Origin: Sceloporus undulatus
Taxonomy: Eukaryota > Chordata > Lepidosauria > Squamata > Phrynosomatidae
NCBI RefSeq assembly: GCF_019175285.1
Contig: NC_056523.1
Span: 111,155,726 to 111,219,725, forward strand
Length of the DNA stretch: 64,000 bases
Direction: 5' to 3'
Positions 1-9,467 of the stretch are shown here, one piece after another (the stretch's first letter is position 1; each line of letters starts with the position of its first letter). The notes beneath the pieces were generated by a model. It ran no database searches, was not told where the DNA came from, and saw only the letters and a program-made list of their open reading frames with translations. Made by a program: the position numbers and the translations under genes.

Positions 1-700
1 AGCACACTTCCTAAGGATGATGGCCAACCTGCCAAACTTGCAGTTTACCACGATATGCCATTCTACCCATTCTCCCTCCTCCAGGATTCTGTGGTCTCTG
101 AGCAGTCAGCCCCTCTTGGACTGACTGTGTGAAGGGTTGGCACTTCAGAGTTTTCTTCCTTATGTTTCCCTTATTGAGCCTACTTACAAATATAGCTTGG
201 AAGTATTACCACTATTTATACTTCTGTGTAAGTTTAGAAATTTTAGTCAAAAAATTGTCCCCAAAAAACCTGACCTGACTTATTTGTGGGTCAATATAAG
301 TACTGTACTTTAACTCTTATAAAAAGAGGAACCATTCCTTGGTGAAAGGAAGAGTGTAATCTGTCCCCTCCTCTACTCTCTCATTCATCCAGCCTTTAGT
401 ATAAGGACAAACCTTTCTGCCTGCTAGAATTCTGTAAGTTCTCTGACATTGTTTTCCTTTGTTTCATCCTTTTGATCCTTTGTTACATGCCCTTAACAAT
501 GACTTATCACAGGTCATATCAAAATCCCTAAGTGTGGCCCCCAAACCTGCCCTCAACTTATATATGAAGATGCCTTACAGTCAAGTATATCCAATACAGT
601 ATTTTAGACTACAACTCCCAGAAGGTCTACAGCCTGCATGGCCTCTAGCCTTCTTGGCTGGGCAGTTCTATGAACTACAGTCCCCACCCCCAAATAACTT
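1..700. other. Non-coding, no clear feature
   Basis: No exon recognised. Around 612-685 there are two copies of the actacaactcccag-type motif in opposite orientations, which in sauropsids is usually a decayed palindromic hAT-type MITE. The open frame at 459-920 has no recognisable domain and runs into a SINE. Confidence 0.4.
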
Positions 701-888
701 GTGGTTGTGTGTCTTCAAATCATTTCCAACGTATGGAGACTCTAACATGAACCTTTCATGGGGTTTTCTTGTGGTGAATGTGTGTGATTTGTCCAAGGTC
801 AACCAGTGGGTTTTCATGGCTGAGCAGGGATTCAAACTGATCCCCAGAATCATAATCCAGTGCTCAAACTACTACACAATACTGGCTC
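701..888 (-). mobile_element. tRNA-derived CORE/MIR-like squamate SINE, nearly full length
   Basis: Read on the minus strand it starts with a tRNA-like head (gtagtttgagcactgg, then a B-box-like tttgaatccc), continues with the core 'ccatgaaaacccactgg...ccttgg', and ends in the LINE-like tail 'gaagacacacaaccac'. At least ten other copies in this window share the same order, so the family is defined internally. It is diverged from the window consensus. Confidence 0.85.
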
Positions 889-1307
889 TAACTCATCACC
901 ACTATCATCCAAAAAAGTAATCATTCCAATTCTGCTTCATACCTTCCCCTTCATATGCCTTTTGTCTGTGTAAGGATCTACACTTGAAGAATACCATTCA
1001 TATATAAGATAAAAATAATGACCAGAGTAGGCATGATCAGTCAGTGGACAGCGGTGTGGAATTTTACCACAAACTTACTTAAGCGAAATTCCACTCCTAT
1101 GAACCAGGTGTCCCTCCCTCTGTATGTTTGCTGACACTCTGCAGTTGACAGGTATTGACAAAGTTTCACTTGTGAGGAACTGTACAAGAGTTGTGCCTTT
1201 CCTTCTGTAGTTTGCACAGTTTGTTTACAAAAGCCACTAAAAATGTTTCTTCTTTGATTAAATATGTTAGGAGTTATCCACAGCACAACAATCACTTCAG
1301 TTACACA
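889..1307. other. Non-coding, nothing recognised
   Basis: AT-rich sequence with no exon, repeat family or long open frame that I recognise. Confidence 0.4.
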
Positions 1308-1521
1308 GGCTGCATCTGCACTACAGATATAACATAGTTTGACACCATTTTAACTGCAATGGCTCAATGTTATGGAATCCTGGTATTTGTAATTTGTTGT
1401 GGCACCAAAGCTGTTTGACAGAGGCTATATATCCCACAAAATTACAACACCCAGAATTACATAATCTTGAGCCATGGCAGTTAAAATCAAACTGCATTAT
1501 ATCTGCAGTGCAGATGCAGCC
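1308..1521. mobile_element. Palindromic MITE, family A (hAT-like)
   Basis: The ends are inverted copies (gctgcatctgcac... and ...gtgcagatgcagc), and the whole element folds on itself: 'ttaactgcaatggctcaatg' on the left matches the reverse complement of the stretch near 1470-1490. The same family recurs at 24601-24832, 25250-25395 (partial), 18284-18335 (partial) and 59097-59319. There is no coding capacity, and the superfamily is inferred only from its general form. Confidence 0.75.
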
Positions 1522-2067
1522 ACAGTCACACTTCAGCGGTAGGAGTGTGAAGCTGAAGTTCATTTTGTGTAGGGGTCTTTAATATAGCACGTACACCACC
1601 ATCCAAATTTATTAATTTGTAATAATCTCCAAAAGAGAAATTACTAGGTCAAGGAGACACAGGAGCTAGCAATAGTGGATCCCCTTTCCTCACTTTAACT
1701 TTTCTGTCATGTTTATTTCTAGAGATGTGCTTTCTCAGAGGTGTGTTCATTCTTCTTTTGTGAATTAGCAATCACAGATGAGAGACAGCATTTTTTAATG
1801 GTTAGAGTGAAACAGCCTAAGGGTGCATTCCCACTTAGCATTTGAATTGATTGGTGATTCACTTTCGCTTCAAATCAATGAACTGATCCAGTTGGGGCAT
1901 CATCCCACTATGAAAGCGGATCTTTTCATTAGCCCTGTGTAATCACTTCTTTTTTGGCACAGTTGTCGTCCCCAGTAGTTCCGTCGCTTCAAAATACATG
2001 CAAATCATCTGTGCATCATCAGTGACATAAGTGGCAGCCTGGCTTGGGAACTTACATTTTTGGGGGG
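1522..2067. other. Non-coding; possible decayed DNA transposon near 1822-2035
   Basis: No exon seen. The stretch from about 1822 ('gggtgcattcccactt') onward resembles the end of a hAT-type non-autonomous element, but I cannot find the matching other end, so the call is tentative. Confidence 0.25.
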
Positions 2068-2113
2068 AAACATTTCTCAGTGATGGTTTGCCTTCCTCTT
2101 CCTCTGAGAGAGT
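2068..2113 (-). mobile_element. SINE, left remnant split by the DIRS insertion
   Basis: The text 'gatggtttgcc...cctctgagagagtg' matches the core-to-tail part of the window's CORE/MIR-like SINE. It stops exactly where the DIRS element begins, and the matching remainder starts directly after the DIRS end at 8096. Together they describe one SINE that was present before the DIRS element arrived. Confidence 0.75.
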
Positions 2114-2146
2114 GGAACGTGGGTTCTTACCTGATTACGTCCCTTT

Positions 2147-2283
2147 CCAGCAGAGAAGGTCCGAGCATCCTTGAACTTGGGTAACTCCGCCTCTTAGGCA
2201 CCTGGTAGGCAGGGAGATAGAAAACAAAGGCCAGGGGCCTCCCCCCGCCTCTATGGGCGGAGTGACCCCTTGTGTCCCCAGTC
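2147..2283 (+). repeat. DIRS inverted terminal repeat, left arm
   Basis: About 137 bases that match, inverted, 7957-8094. The shared part includes 'ttaggcacctggtaggcag' and 'atgggcggagtgacccct'. The arms are nearly identical except in the outer 30 bases, where the two ends carry different versions, a known trait of DIRS ends. Confidence 0.93.
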
Positions 2284-2420
2284 AATGACCAGCCCGGTAG
2301 AGAGGAATAGGCACTAGAGACCACCTAACCTAACCTGGGCCCAGACTGACCCTCTAAACTGAGACAAAGGGAAGGTCCGATGACGTTGTCCGCGGCTATC
2401 AGCAGAACCAGGGTGGGGAA

Positions 2421-2518
2421 GGATGCTCGGACCTTCTCTGCTGGAAAGGGACGTAATCAGGTAAGAACCCACGTTCCATTTCCCAGCAGAGAAGGAGCCG
2501 AGCCTCCTTGAACTTGGG
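2421..2518 (+). repeat. DIRS internal complementary region (circle-junction template)
   Basis: Bases 2421-2477 are the exact reverse complement of 2114-2170 (57 bases), and bases 2479-2518 are the exact reverse complement of 8056-8095 (40 bases). The two halves are joined around 'gttccattt'. In DIRS1 this region is thought to serve as template for completing the ends and to mark the junction of the circular intermediate. Both halves are read directly from the sequence. Confidence 0.95.
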
Positions 2519-2539
2519 ATTTACAAAAGCCAACACCAA

Positions 2540-3630
2540 TCAGGGAGGGCCTGCTGATCCCGCGGACACCTCAGGGATAATCTGCTGGAGCACCCTGCGG
2601 CCGAAGGCTGCTTCAGCTGATTGGAAAAGGTTAAGCTTGTAGTGTCTTATGAAAGAGGAAGGGGTCTTCCACGTGGCCGCTCTGCAGATCTCGGCCAGGG
2701 GAGCATTTTTAGTTAAGGCAGCTGAAGTGGCCGCGCTTCTAGTGGAGTGGGCGGTGATGCCCTGTGGCGGCTCCAGATCTAGGGCTTTGTAACAGGCACA
2801 GATGCATTCTCTAATCCACCTTGACAGAGTCGATAACGACACCTTTTTACCCTGGGACTTTGGATGGAAAGAGACAAACAGTGTTTCTGATTTTCTAAAA
2901 CTCGCAGTCCTCCTTAGGTAGATTTTGATTGCCCTACGCACATCTAGGGTGTGCCAAATCTTTTCTAATTCTTCGGACGGTCGAGGACAGAAGGAGGGAA
3001 GAATGATGTCTTGTGATGAGTGGAAGACCGAGTTAACCTTGGGAATGAAGGTCGGGTCTGGTCGAAGAACAACTGAGTCTGGTCTAAAAATGCACAGTTC
3101 TTTTCTGACGGACAGCGCCCCTAACTCAGACACACGGCGCGCTGACGTGATGGCCGTGAGGAACAATGTCTTGAAGGTGAGGAACTTGAGAGAAGCCTCT
3201 CTCAACGGCTCAAAGGGAGCAATAGTCAGTGCCTTCAGGACCTTGTGAAGGTCCCATGAAGGAAAACGGTGAATCGTTGGATGAGATCTGTTGGACACTC
3301 CCTTGAGAAGCCTACGAATGTGAGGATGTTGGGAAATTAGGGCTGCTTCCTCGTGGGGAAGGATGGACGTGATCGCTGAGACCTGTCTCTTAACCGTGTT
3401 AGGTCGGAGGCCCTGGTCGACCCCATCTTGGAGGAACTGGAGAAGGGTAGAGACTGATATCCTAAAGAAATCTCTCTTTTTTCGCTTGCACCAGCGCTTG
3501 AAGGCCTTAAAGGTGTATTCGTAAATTTTTATGGTCGACGGACGCCTGGAGGCCAGAATGGACTCGATCACCTCCGGTGAATAGCTATAGCCTGTTAACA
3601 TGAACCGCTCAATCTCCAGGCGTGAAGCTG
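2540..3630 (-). mobile_element. DIRS tyrosine recombinase region
   Basis: About 360 residues with the phage-integrase/tyrosine-recombinase fold signature: an N-terminal SAM-like segment (RPSTIKIYEYTFKAFKRW), the first catalytic Arg in 'ITSARRVSELG', the His-x-x-Arg in 'ITAHSTRSAATS', and a late Tyr in 'FIRHYKLNLF'. In DIRS elements this enzyme integrates a circular cDNA in place of a DDE integrase. The frame overlaps the upstream RT region, which is normal for the family. Confidence 0.92.
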
Positions 3631-5388
3631 AAGCCAGGAAGGATCTGGGTGGTGAACCTGACCCTGGGACAGCAGGTCCGGTCTGAGAGGAAGAGGAAAA
3701 CTTGCTGTAGCCAGACAGAGGATCTCTGAATACCAAGGACGACGGGCCCAAGCCGGGGCCACCAGGTTGACTTCTGCCCTGGTTTTCCGCACCTTGGCCA
3801 GAAAACGCGTCAGCAGGGAGGTCGGAGGGAAGGCGTAGAGTAGGCCCACTGGCCAGCGGCAATTGAGGGCGTCGAAGTCCTCTGCCCCCTGTGTCTGGAA
3901 CCTCGAGAAGAACCTCGGAGTCTTGGCGTTGACCGGGGAGGCGAAGAGGTCCAAGATCGGAAGGGTGAACTCTAGCGATATCATCTGGAACACCTCTGGG
4001 TGTAGGCTCCACTCTCCTTGGTCTATGTCGGCTCGACTTAACCAATCCGCTTTTGAGTTTAGCTGTCCCTGAAGATGTTCGGCTTCTAGGGAGAGGACGT
4101 TGTCTTCTGCCCAGGTCAGCAGGGCCTGAGCCTCGTCCATCAGGGATCGAGATCTCGTCCCCCCTTGCCGGTTGACATGGGCCTTGGCTGTGATGTTGTC
4201 TGTCCTGACCAAGACCGGCTTGTGGAGTATCATCTGTTTGAAGGATAGCAGAGCCAGACGGATCGCTCGAAGCTCCAACCAATTGATGCTGTGACTTGCC
4301 TCCTGGGGATTCCACTGTCCCTGGGCTAGCTGGGTTCCGCAGAATGCACCCCAGCCCCTCAGACTGGCATCCGTCGTGATCTGGACTTTGTCGGGCTGCC
4401 AAATGAGCCGGCTCTTCTGTATCGCCGGTGAGATCCACCACCGGAGGGACTGACGTGTGGCAGTCGGAACCAGAATCGACTTGGACTTCTTGAGAGCAAT
4501 GGCTCGCTGGTGAGGAAGGAGTAGCCACTGGAGAGGCCTGGCGTGAAACCTCGCCCAGGGTAGGCACTCGATAGTGGCAATCATCAGGCCTTGGAGGCGG
4601 GCGAGCTGTTGCAAGCTGGCCTTCGGAGAGCACAAGATCCTTTGAATCGACGACTGTATGGAGTGGATTCGGTCTGGGGGAAGTCCGACTAACCCCGCTT
4701 GGGTGTTTATCATGGCTCCGAGGTGTGTGATCATCTGGCTGGGCTGGAGGGAACTCTTTTGCAGATTGATCAAAAAACCGTGACGTTGGAGTGACTTGAG
4801 GACTCTGGAGGTGTCGAGTCTCGCCTGTCGGAGGGAAGGAGACCTGATCAGGAGGTCGTCCAGGTAAGGGTGAACATGAATGTACTGAGTCCTCCAATGG
4901 GCGACCAGGGCCACCAGGACCTTGGTAAATACCCTGGGAGCCGAGGAAAGGCCAAATGGCAATGCCCTGTATTGGAAGTGCCTGTTGCCATATTTGAATC
5001 GGAGGAAGCGGCGCGATGAGGGGTGGATAGGGATATGCAAATAAGCATCCTGAAGATCCAGCGAAGCCAGGAAATCTCCGCGCTGAAGGCTGTCCAAGAT
5101 GGTCTTCAGTGTTTCCATCCTGAATTTCCTTTTGCGAATAAATAAGTTTAGTCCTCTCAAGTTTAGAATGGCTCTCCACGATCCATTTTTCTTGGGAACT
5201 AAGAATAGGGTTGAGTAGCATCCCTGTCTTTTTTGGTCGTCTGGAACAGGCTCGATGGCTTGAATGGAGAGGAGACGATCGATTTCTTCCAGTAGGAGGC
5301 GATGTCTTGAGGGGTCATTTGATCTGGGCGACGGAATGAACCTGTCGTGCGGTCTTGTGTAGAATTCTAGTTTGTAGCCGTGACGCAC
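3595..5388 (-). mobile_element. DIRS reverse transcriptase, RNase H and methyltransferase-like region
   Basis: About 597 residues without interruption. The reverse transcriptase shows 'LVPKKNGSWRAILNLRGLN', 'LQDAYLHIPIHP', 'ALPFGLSSAPRVFTK' and the catalytic YLDD in 'HPYLDDLLI'. RNase H follows with 'TTDASLRGWGAF', 'WLELRAIRLAL' and 'VRTDNITAKAHVNRQGG'. After that comes 'DLFASPVNAKTPRFFSRF...FPP', which corresponds to the methyltransferase-like segment that follows RNase H in DIRS1-type elements and helps separate them from Ngaro types. Confidence 0.93.
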
Positions 5389-5473
5389 TGTGTTGAGGAC
5401 CCACTTGTCTGAGGTGGATGTCTCCCAAATGTGTGCGAACCCCTGTAGTCTGCCCCCTACTGGAGGGACCCCG

Positions 5474-7730
5474 TCATTGTTGTTGGTTTTTTCGAGTAGA
5501 CTTGGAACCTCCTCCCTCCTTGGAGGGAAAGGAGGGCTTGTTGTGTTTGGGGAACTTGGAGTCTCCCCATCGTGGCTTGGATGACCTGGACTCCCTGGCT
5601 CGAAAGGAGTTAGAACTGGAGCTAGCAGGAAAAAAGGGCCTAGAGGAATGATAGGCAGAGCGGTTCCTAAACTGTCTCCTATCCTCTTTTTTCTTGGCTG
5701 AAGGCAATGCCTTTTTCTTGTCCTTACCCTCGATCAACACAGGGTCTAATGACTCACCAAAAGGCTTAGAGCCCAGGAAGGGAGTAAAGGCTAGATTTTG
5801 TTTGGACTTGGTGTCCACGTTCCAATTTTTTAGCCAGAGTTGGCGTCGGACCGCCACGGTCGCCGCCTGAGCTCTAGCGGTTTGCTGAATGGCATCGAGT
5901 GTGCCATCTGCTGCAAAGGCTGAAGCCTTAATGATCTTATTTATTGTTTGTCTGACCCTGGTATCTGCGTTGGGGAGAAGATCCAGCAGATCCCGTGACC
6001 ACTGGAGATTGGCACGCATGACCATGGAGACTGTGGTATCGGCCCTAATGGCTATAGACATGGCCTCATGGGCCCTTTTAAGGGCGCCCTCGGCCCTTCT
6101 GTCTTCCTGGTTCCTGAGAGTATCCTCGCCATCTCTGCTGAAGACAGCCGAGGAGACAAGGGCGGACACCGGAGCATCGACTACGGGAATCTTGAGCCTG
6201 TCCATGACAGAAGGCTGAAGGATATAGTGTTTTCTGGTAACACTGTGGGAGGGTCTGCTAGCTGCGGGGCTATTCCATTCGTCTTTAATAATTTGCATGA
6301 TATTAGAGGGACATGGGATCTCTTGGACGGAGGGCGCTGTGACTGGAAAAAGGGGCTCACTGACCCCCGGGGGAGATCTGACTCGGGGGGGGGGGGTTGA
6401 CTAGAAGGCAGGCTGATGCCCAGAGTTTTAGTGGTCTTTTTGATGAGTGGGGCATAATCCTCTGGTCTCAGCAACCGCGAGGACATGGTAGTGTCCCTGT
6501 GGCTGTCACCCTCATCAAGGGATAGTTCACCCTCTTCGGGCTCAGAGTTAGCCGAATCAAGAAGGATCTCTGAGGACTCCTCATCGGAGGAATGTGCGGA
6601 GCGGGGGCGTAAGGCCCCTGAGGTGGCCCTAGCATGTCTGGCCCTCTTGGCGGGGGGGCGATAGGACTGCTCTGACTCTGAGCCTGAGCAGGAGTCACTG
6701 CCCTCTTCTGGCCTGGATCCAGATGAGGCCGGATCCCAACGACCCCCGGAACCCTCACTGGAGGTCCTGGGCCTCCCATCAGGGGCAATGGAGGCAGTTC
6801 CTCTTTTTTCCCCCCGAGGGGCCCTCTGGGAGGGCTCACTGGCGGAATGGGAGGGACTTTGATGGGCGGAGGGTCTGCCGCTCCCCTCATGGAGCGGCTG
6901 GGAGCCGGCTAAGTCGGGCTGGCCTAGCTGGCGGGCTCCCGGGTCCGCACCAACATGGCGGCCCCCATGGCGCGCCATGCGGTTGGACTGGAGGACTTCC
7001 GGGTCCTCCCCAATATGGTGGCCTCCATGGCGGGCCATGTGGTCGTCTCGGCGGACTTCCGGGTCCGCCGCAAGATGGCGGCCCCCAGGGCGGACCACGC
7101 GGCCGTCCTGGAGGACTTCCGGATCCCTCCCAAGATGGCGGCCCCCATGGTAAGATCCGTGGTCGCCCTGGAGGACTTCCGGGTCCCCCCCAAGATGGAG
7201 GCCCCCATGCTGGGCCATGCGGCCCTGCAGCTGGGCGTCGCCGGCAGACGGCTCAGCAGAGCGGAGGTCACCGGCGGGAAAGGGGAAAACGCCACCCGAC
7301 GTGGGGCCAAATGGGGGAAGGGGGCCCTGCCACGTCCAGAGAGGCCCTCCCCCCGGGAAAAATCCCCCCGCCCCAGCCCGGAGTGCCGGGCCCGAAGGGG
7401 CGCATCCCTATGGGGTCGGTCTCCGTCCGGTGGGCCCTAGTCAAGAGTGGGGCCTCCCGGCGGATGAATGCCCTAAGCCACCGCACCGTCCCAGGGGAAG
7501 GAGGGTTACTCACGATGTCGTCCTCCGAGTCGAGGGAAATGGGCTCTCCCTGCACAGACCCTAGCCGGGTCGTCTGGGAGGCCGCGGCCTCTGCAGCCGA
7601 AGGGAGGGGGGTCCCCTCTGTCGGCTGCTGCCGCGCTTCCACCAGTCCGTCCGGGGGTGAAGACCCAAGGCTCGCAGCCGGCAAAGCCGGGGCTGGCCCG
7701 GGTAGGGTGGAAGCCGGCTCTCCCTGAGGG
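5474..7730 (-). mobile_element. DIRS gag-like region
   Basis: Minus-strand coding potential ahead of the RT. The downstream part (about 5474-6298) encodes a conserved helical segment ('SVMDRLKIPVVDAPVSAL', 'DLLPNADTRVRQTINKI') followed by a basic, Ser/Arg-rich tail, as in vertebrate DIRS gag proteins. The upstream part is charged and low-complexity and holds a 60-base tandem repeat (6938-7230). It is GC- and CpG-rich compared with the surrounding intron. It is not contained in a single frame. Confidence 0.75.
6938..7230. repeat. 60-base minisatellite inside DIRS gag region, about 4.8 units
   Basis: The unit has an exact 60-base period, seen from the repeated 'gaggacttccgggtc' and 'caagatggcggccccc' at spacing 60. 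Because 60 is a multiple of three it encodes a 20-residue repeat (PEVLQ...MARHGG type) on the element's coding strand. The unit carries a YY1-like core (aagatggcggc or a one-base variant) at about 6953, 7012, 7071, 7131 and 7191. Confidence 0.9.
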
Positions 7731-7956
7731 CTGTCCTCCCTGACCAGAGCCATCCTCGAAGCAGGGTTGGAAAAAGGAGAAGGGAAGGAAAAGGGAGGGT
7801 AGGAAAATCTTTTTTTATTTTTTTTTATTTTTAAAGGCAGGAGAAAGGTAGGGAGGAAGGTCAGATGAGCCAGGAGAGCCGAAGAAAACCAATCCAAAGG
7901 TAGAAGCTCAGAGCTGTAGAAAATGCGTCCTAGCAGGCACGAGGCAGGAAGAAGAC

Positions 7957-8094
7957 TGGGGACACAAGGGGTCACTCCGCCCATAGAGGCGGGGGGAGGC
8001 CCCTGGCCTTTGTTTTCTATCTCCCTGCCTACCAGGTGCCTAAGAGGCGGAGTTACCCAAGTTCAAGGAGGCTCGGCTCCTTCTCTGCTGGGAA
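7957..8094 (-). repeat. DIRS inverted terminal repeat, right arm
   Basis: Inverted partner of 2147-2283. Its outermost 40 bases match the second half of the internal complementary region perfectly, which fixes the right end of the element at about 8095. Confidence 0.93.
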
Positions 8095-8095
8095 A

Positions 8096-8188
8096 TGTGA
8101 CTCTCCCAAGTTCACCCAGTGGGTTTCCATGGTCCAGCTGAGGATTTGGACCCTGGTCTCCCAGTGCGCCCCAGACTAGAGCACCTGG
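8096..8188 (-). mobile_element. SINE, right remnant split by the DIRS insertion
   Basis: Continues the SINE interrupted at 2113: 'tgtgactctcccaagttcaccc', then 'gtttccatggtccagctgagg' and the degraded tRNA-like head to about 8188. The text across the break ('...gagagtg' / 'tgtgactc...') reads like the undisturbed SINE consensus seen at 29585-29620. Confidence 0.8.
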
Positions 8189-8334
8189 CAGGAGCAGCCC
8201 TCACGACCTAGAGGTGGGAAAGACCCCCCCAGGCTACCCAAACCTTACCGCCATCCCCCTCCGGCTCCCTTTCACCCAGCCACTCCAGAGGGACAGTTAC
8301 GTGCCTCCCTTGGTCTCCTTTATAAGAGGAAAGG

Positions 8335-8472
8335 CCAGCTGGGAAGGGTGGGGAGGAAGGAAAGGACCCAGGAGGAGGAGGAGAGGAGATTGGGGAAAAG
8401 AAGGGTCCCAGAAGGAAGAGGGGGAGATCAGGGGAAAGAAGGGACCCAGGAGGAGGAGGAGGATGGACATTA
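8335..8472 (+). repeat. Homopurine tract with internal duplication
   Basis: About 135 bases almost purely A and G on the plus strand. The segment 'gacccaggaggaggaggag' recurs about 73 bases apart, so the tract contains an imperfect direct duplication. Such tracts can form triplex (H-DNA) structures; no gene is seen. Confidence 0.7.
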
Positions 8473-8867
8473 CAGCATTTTTTAAAAACAGAATTAATCA
8501 ATGAATCAATAGAATGGTATAGCAACTACTATATCTATCAATTCATTGACTAATTTTATTTATTTTTAAAAAAAACCCATAGGTCACACCAACAAATCAC
8601 TGGTGTGTGTGTGACATCTCCAAAATGGAGAGGAATTGTAAACACCCTTCCCTCCAGAATGAATCAATGCTGGTCTGTTGTTCCCACTTATTTAACTTGC
8701 CTCAGAATAAATTCTTCTGAAAAGAACCATTTTGAAACTATTCTCTAGAAATACCAGTTTTTTGTTGTTGTTTTTTGCATTTGCATTGCTTCACCATAAT
8801 AGGATTAGAGCACATTACGATAGGAACTGGTTTCAAATGGGAACGGCCAATCATTTACACCAATCGG
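8473..8867. other. AT-rich non-coding stretch
   Basis: Contains 'ttaatcaatgaatcaatag' with an inverted echo around 8530-8560 and A/T runs. No exon or known repeat recognised. Confidence 0.35.
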
Positions 8868-9041
8868 CAAACCTATCATATGGTTTCCCTGGCAAGTTTC
8901 TTCAGAGAGGGTTTGCCACTTCAATCCTCTGAAGCTGAGAGTGTGTGATTTGCCCAAGGACACCCAGTAGGTTTCCATGGCTGAGCCAGGATTCTCCCAG
9001 AGTCCTAGACCAACACTCAAACCACTGCACCACACTGGCAT
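8868..9041 (-). mobile_element. CORE/MIR-like SINE
   Basis: On the minus strand: head 'gccagtgtggtgcagtggtt', core 'ccatggaaacctactgggtg', then 'cttgggcaaatcacacactc' and the body to 'ttgccagggaaaccatatg'. The 3' LINE-like tail is replaced or lost. Confidence 0.82.
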
Positions 9042-9167
9042 AGTGACATTATACTGCATCACACACAAGTCTTGCTGCAAACACAGTAATGTTCTTTCAT
9101 CAGTGACTTTCCTTCACAAATTAACAACAACAAAAAAAAGATGACAGAAAGCCAGCATAGCTTAGAA

Positions 9168-9467
9168 CAGGGGTTCCCAACCTGTGCCCTGAGGAGTCCT
9201 TAGGGTGTGCACTTCCCAGGTGCTCCACAGGTGCTTCAGGAAAATGCAAGAAATAAAAATTGGACGAAATTAAAGAATATATTCTTATATATATACAGTC
9301 GCCCTTCCAAGTCCGTGGACTTGAAATCCACAGACTTGAAAATCTGCAGAGGGGCGACCGTGACTGTACTCCTAAACACAATTAACTTGTAAGACATAAG
9401 GAAGGCCTCTTAGGGACTCCACCACAGAAATAAGGGCTCTGGAAGTCAAAACGGTTGGGACCCATTG
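9168..9467. mobile_element. hAT-like MITE with a Tigger-like MITE nested in it
   Basis: Left end 'caggggttcccaacctg' and right end 'cggttgggacccattg' are inverted, as in many hAT elements (CAGGGGT...). The eight flanking bases on the two sides ('gcttagaa' and 'gaatagaa') agree at six positions, consistent with a decayed 8-base target duplication. A second small element occupies 9294-9368. Confidence 0.65.
9294..9368. mobile_element. Short Tigger/mariner-like MITE
   Basis: Inverted ends 'cagtcgcccttccaagtc' and 'aggggcgaccgtgactg' with TA on each side, and an internal hairpin (gtccgtggacttgaaatcc / ccacagacttgaaaatc). It has the same general design as the MITEs at 30887, 57274 and 26053. Confidence 0.65.

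Larger units (their letters stand above)
2114..8095 (-). mobile_element. DIRS-type tyrosine-recombinase retrotransposon (fossil, close to whole)
   Basis: The element is about 5.98 kb and reads on the minus strand: gag-like region, reverse transcriptase with RNase H and a methyltransferase-like segment, then a tyrosine recombinase overlapping in another frame. It has the hallmarks of DIRS1-type elements: inverted terminal repeats (2147-2283 and 7957-8094) and an internal complementary region (2421-2518) that is the reverse complement of both extreme ends. It has no LTRs in direct orientation and no obvious target-site duplication, as expected for recombinase-mediated insertion. The RT and recombinase regions are open over long stretches; the gag region is spread over more than one frame, so at most a few breaks are suspected. 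The perfect match between the internal region and the termini suggests a young copy. It sits inside an older SINE. Confidence 0.93.

Noticed and set aside
459-920. 153-residue plus-strand frame
   Set aside because: More than a third of it is antisense SINE sequence and no domain is visible.
6723-7727. 334-residue plus-strand frame with collagen-like GGLPGPPQ repeats
   Set aside because: It is the antisense of the DIRS gag region; the repeats are the 60-base minisatellite read in another frame.
6350-7750. GC-rich, CpG-rich stretch as a possible gene promoter
   Set aside because: It lies wholly inside the DIRS element and is explained by its gag region.
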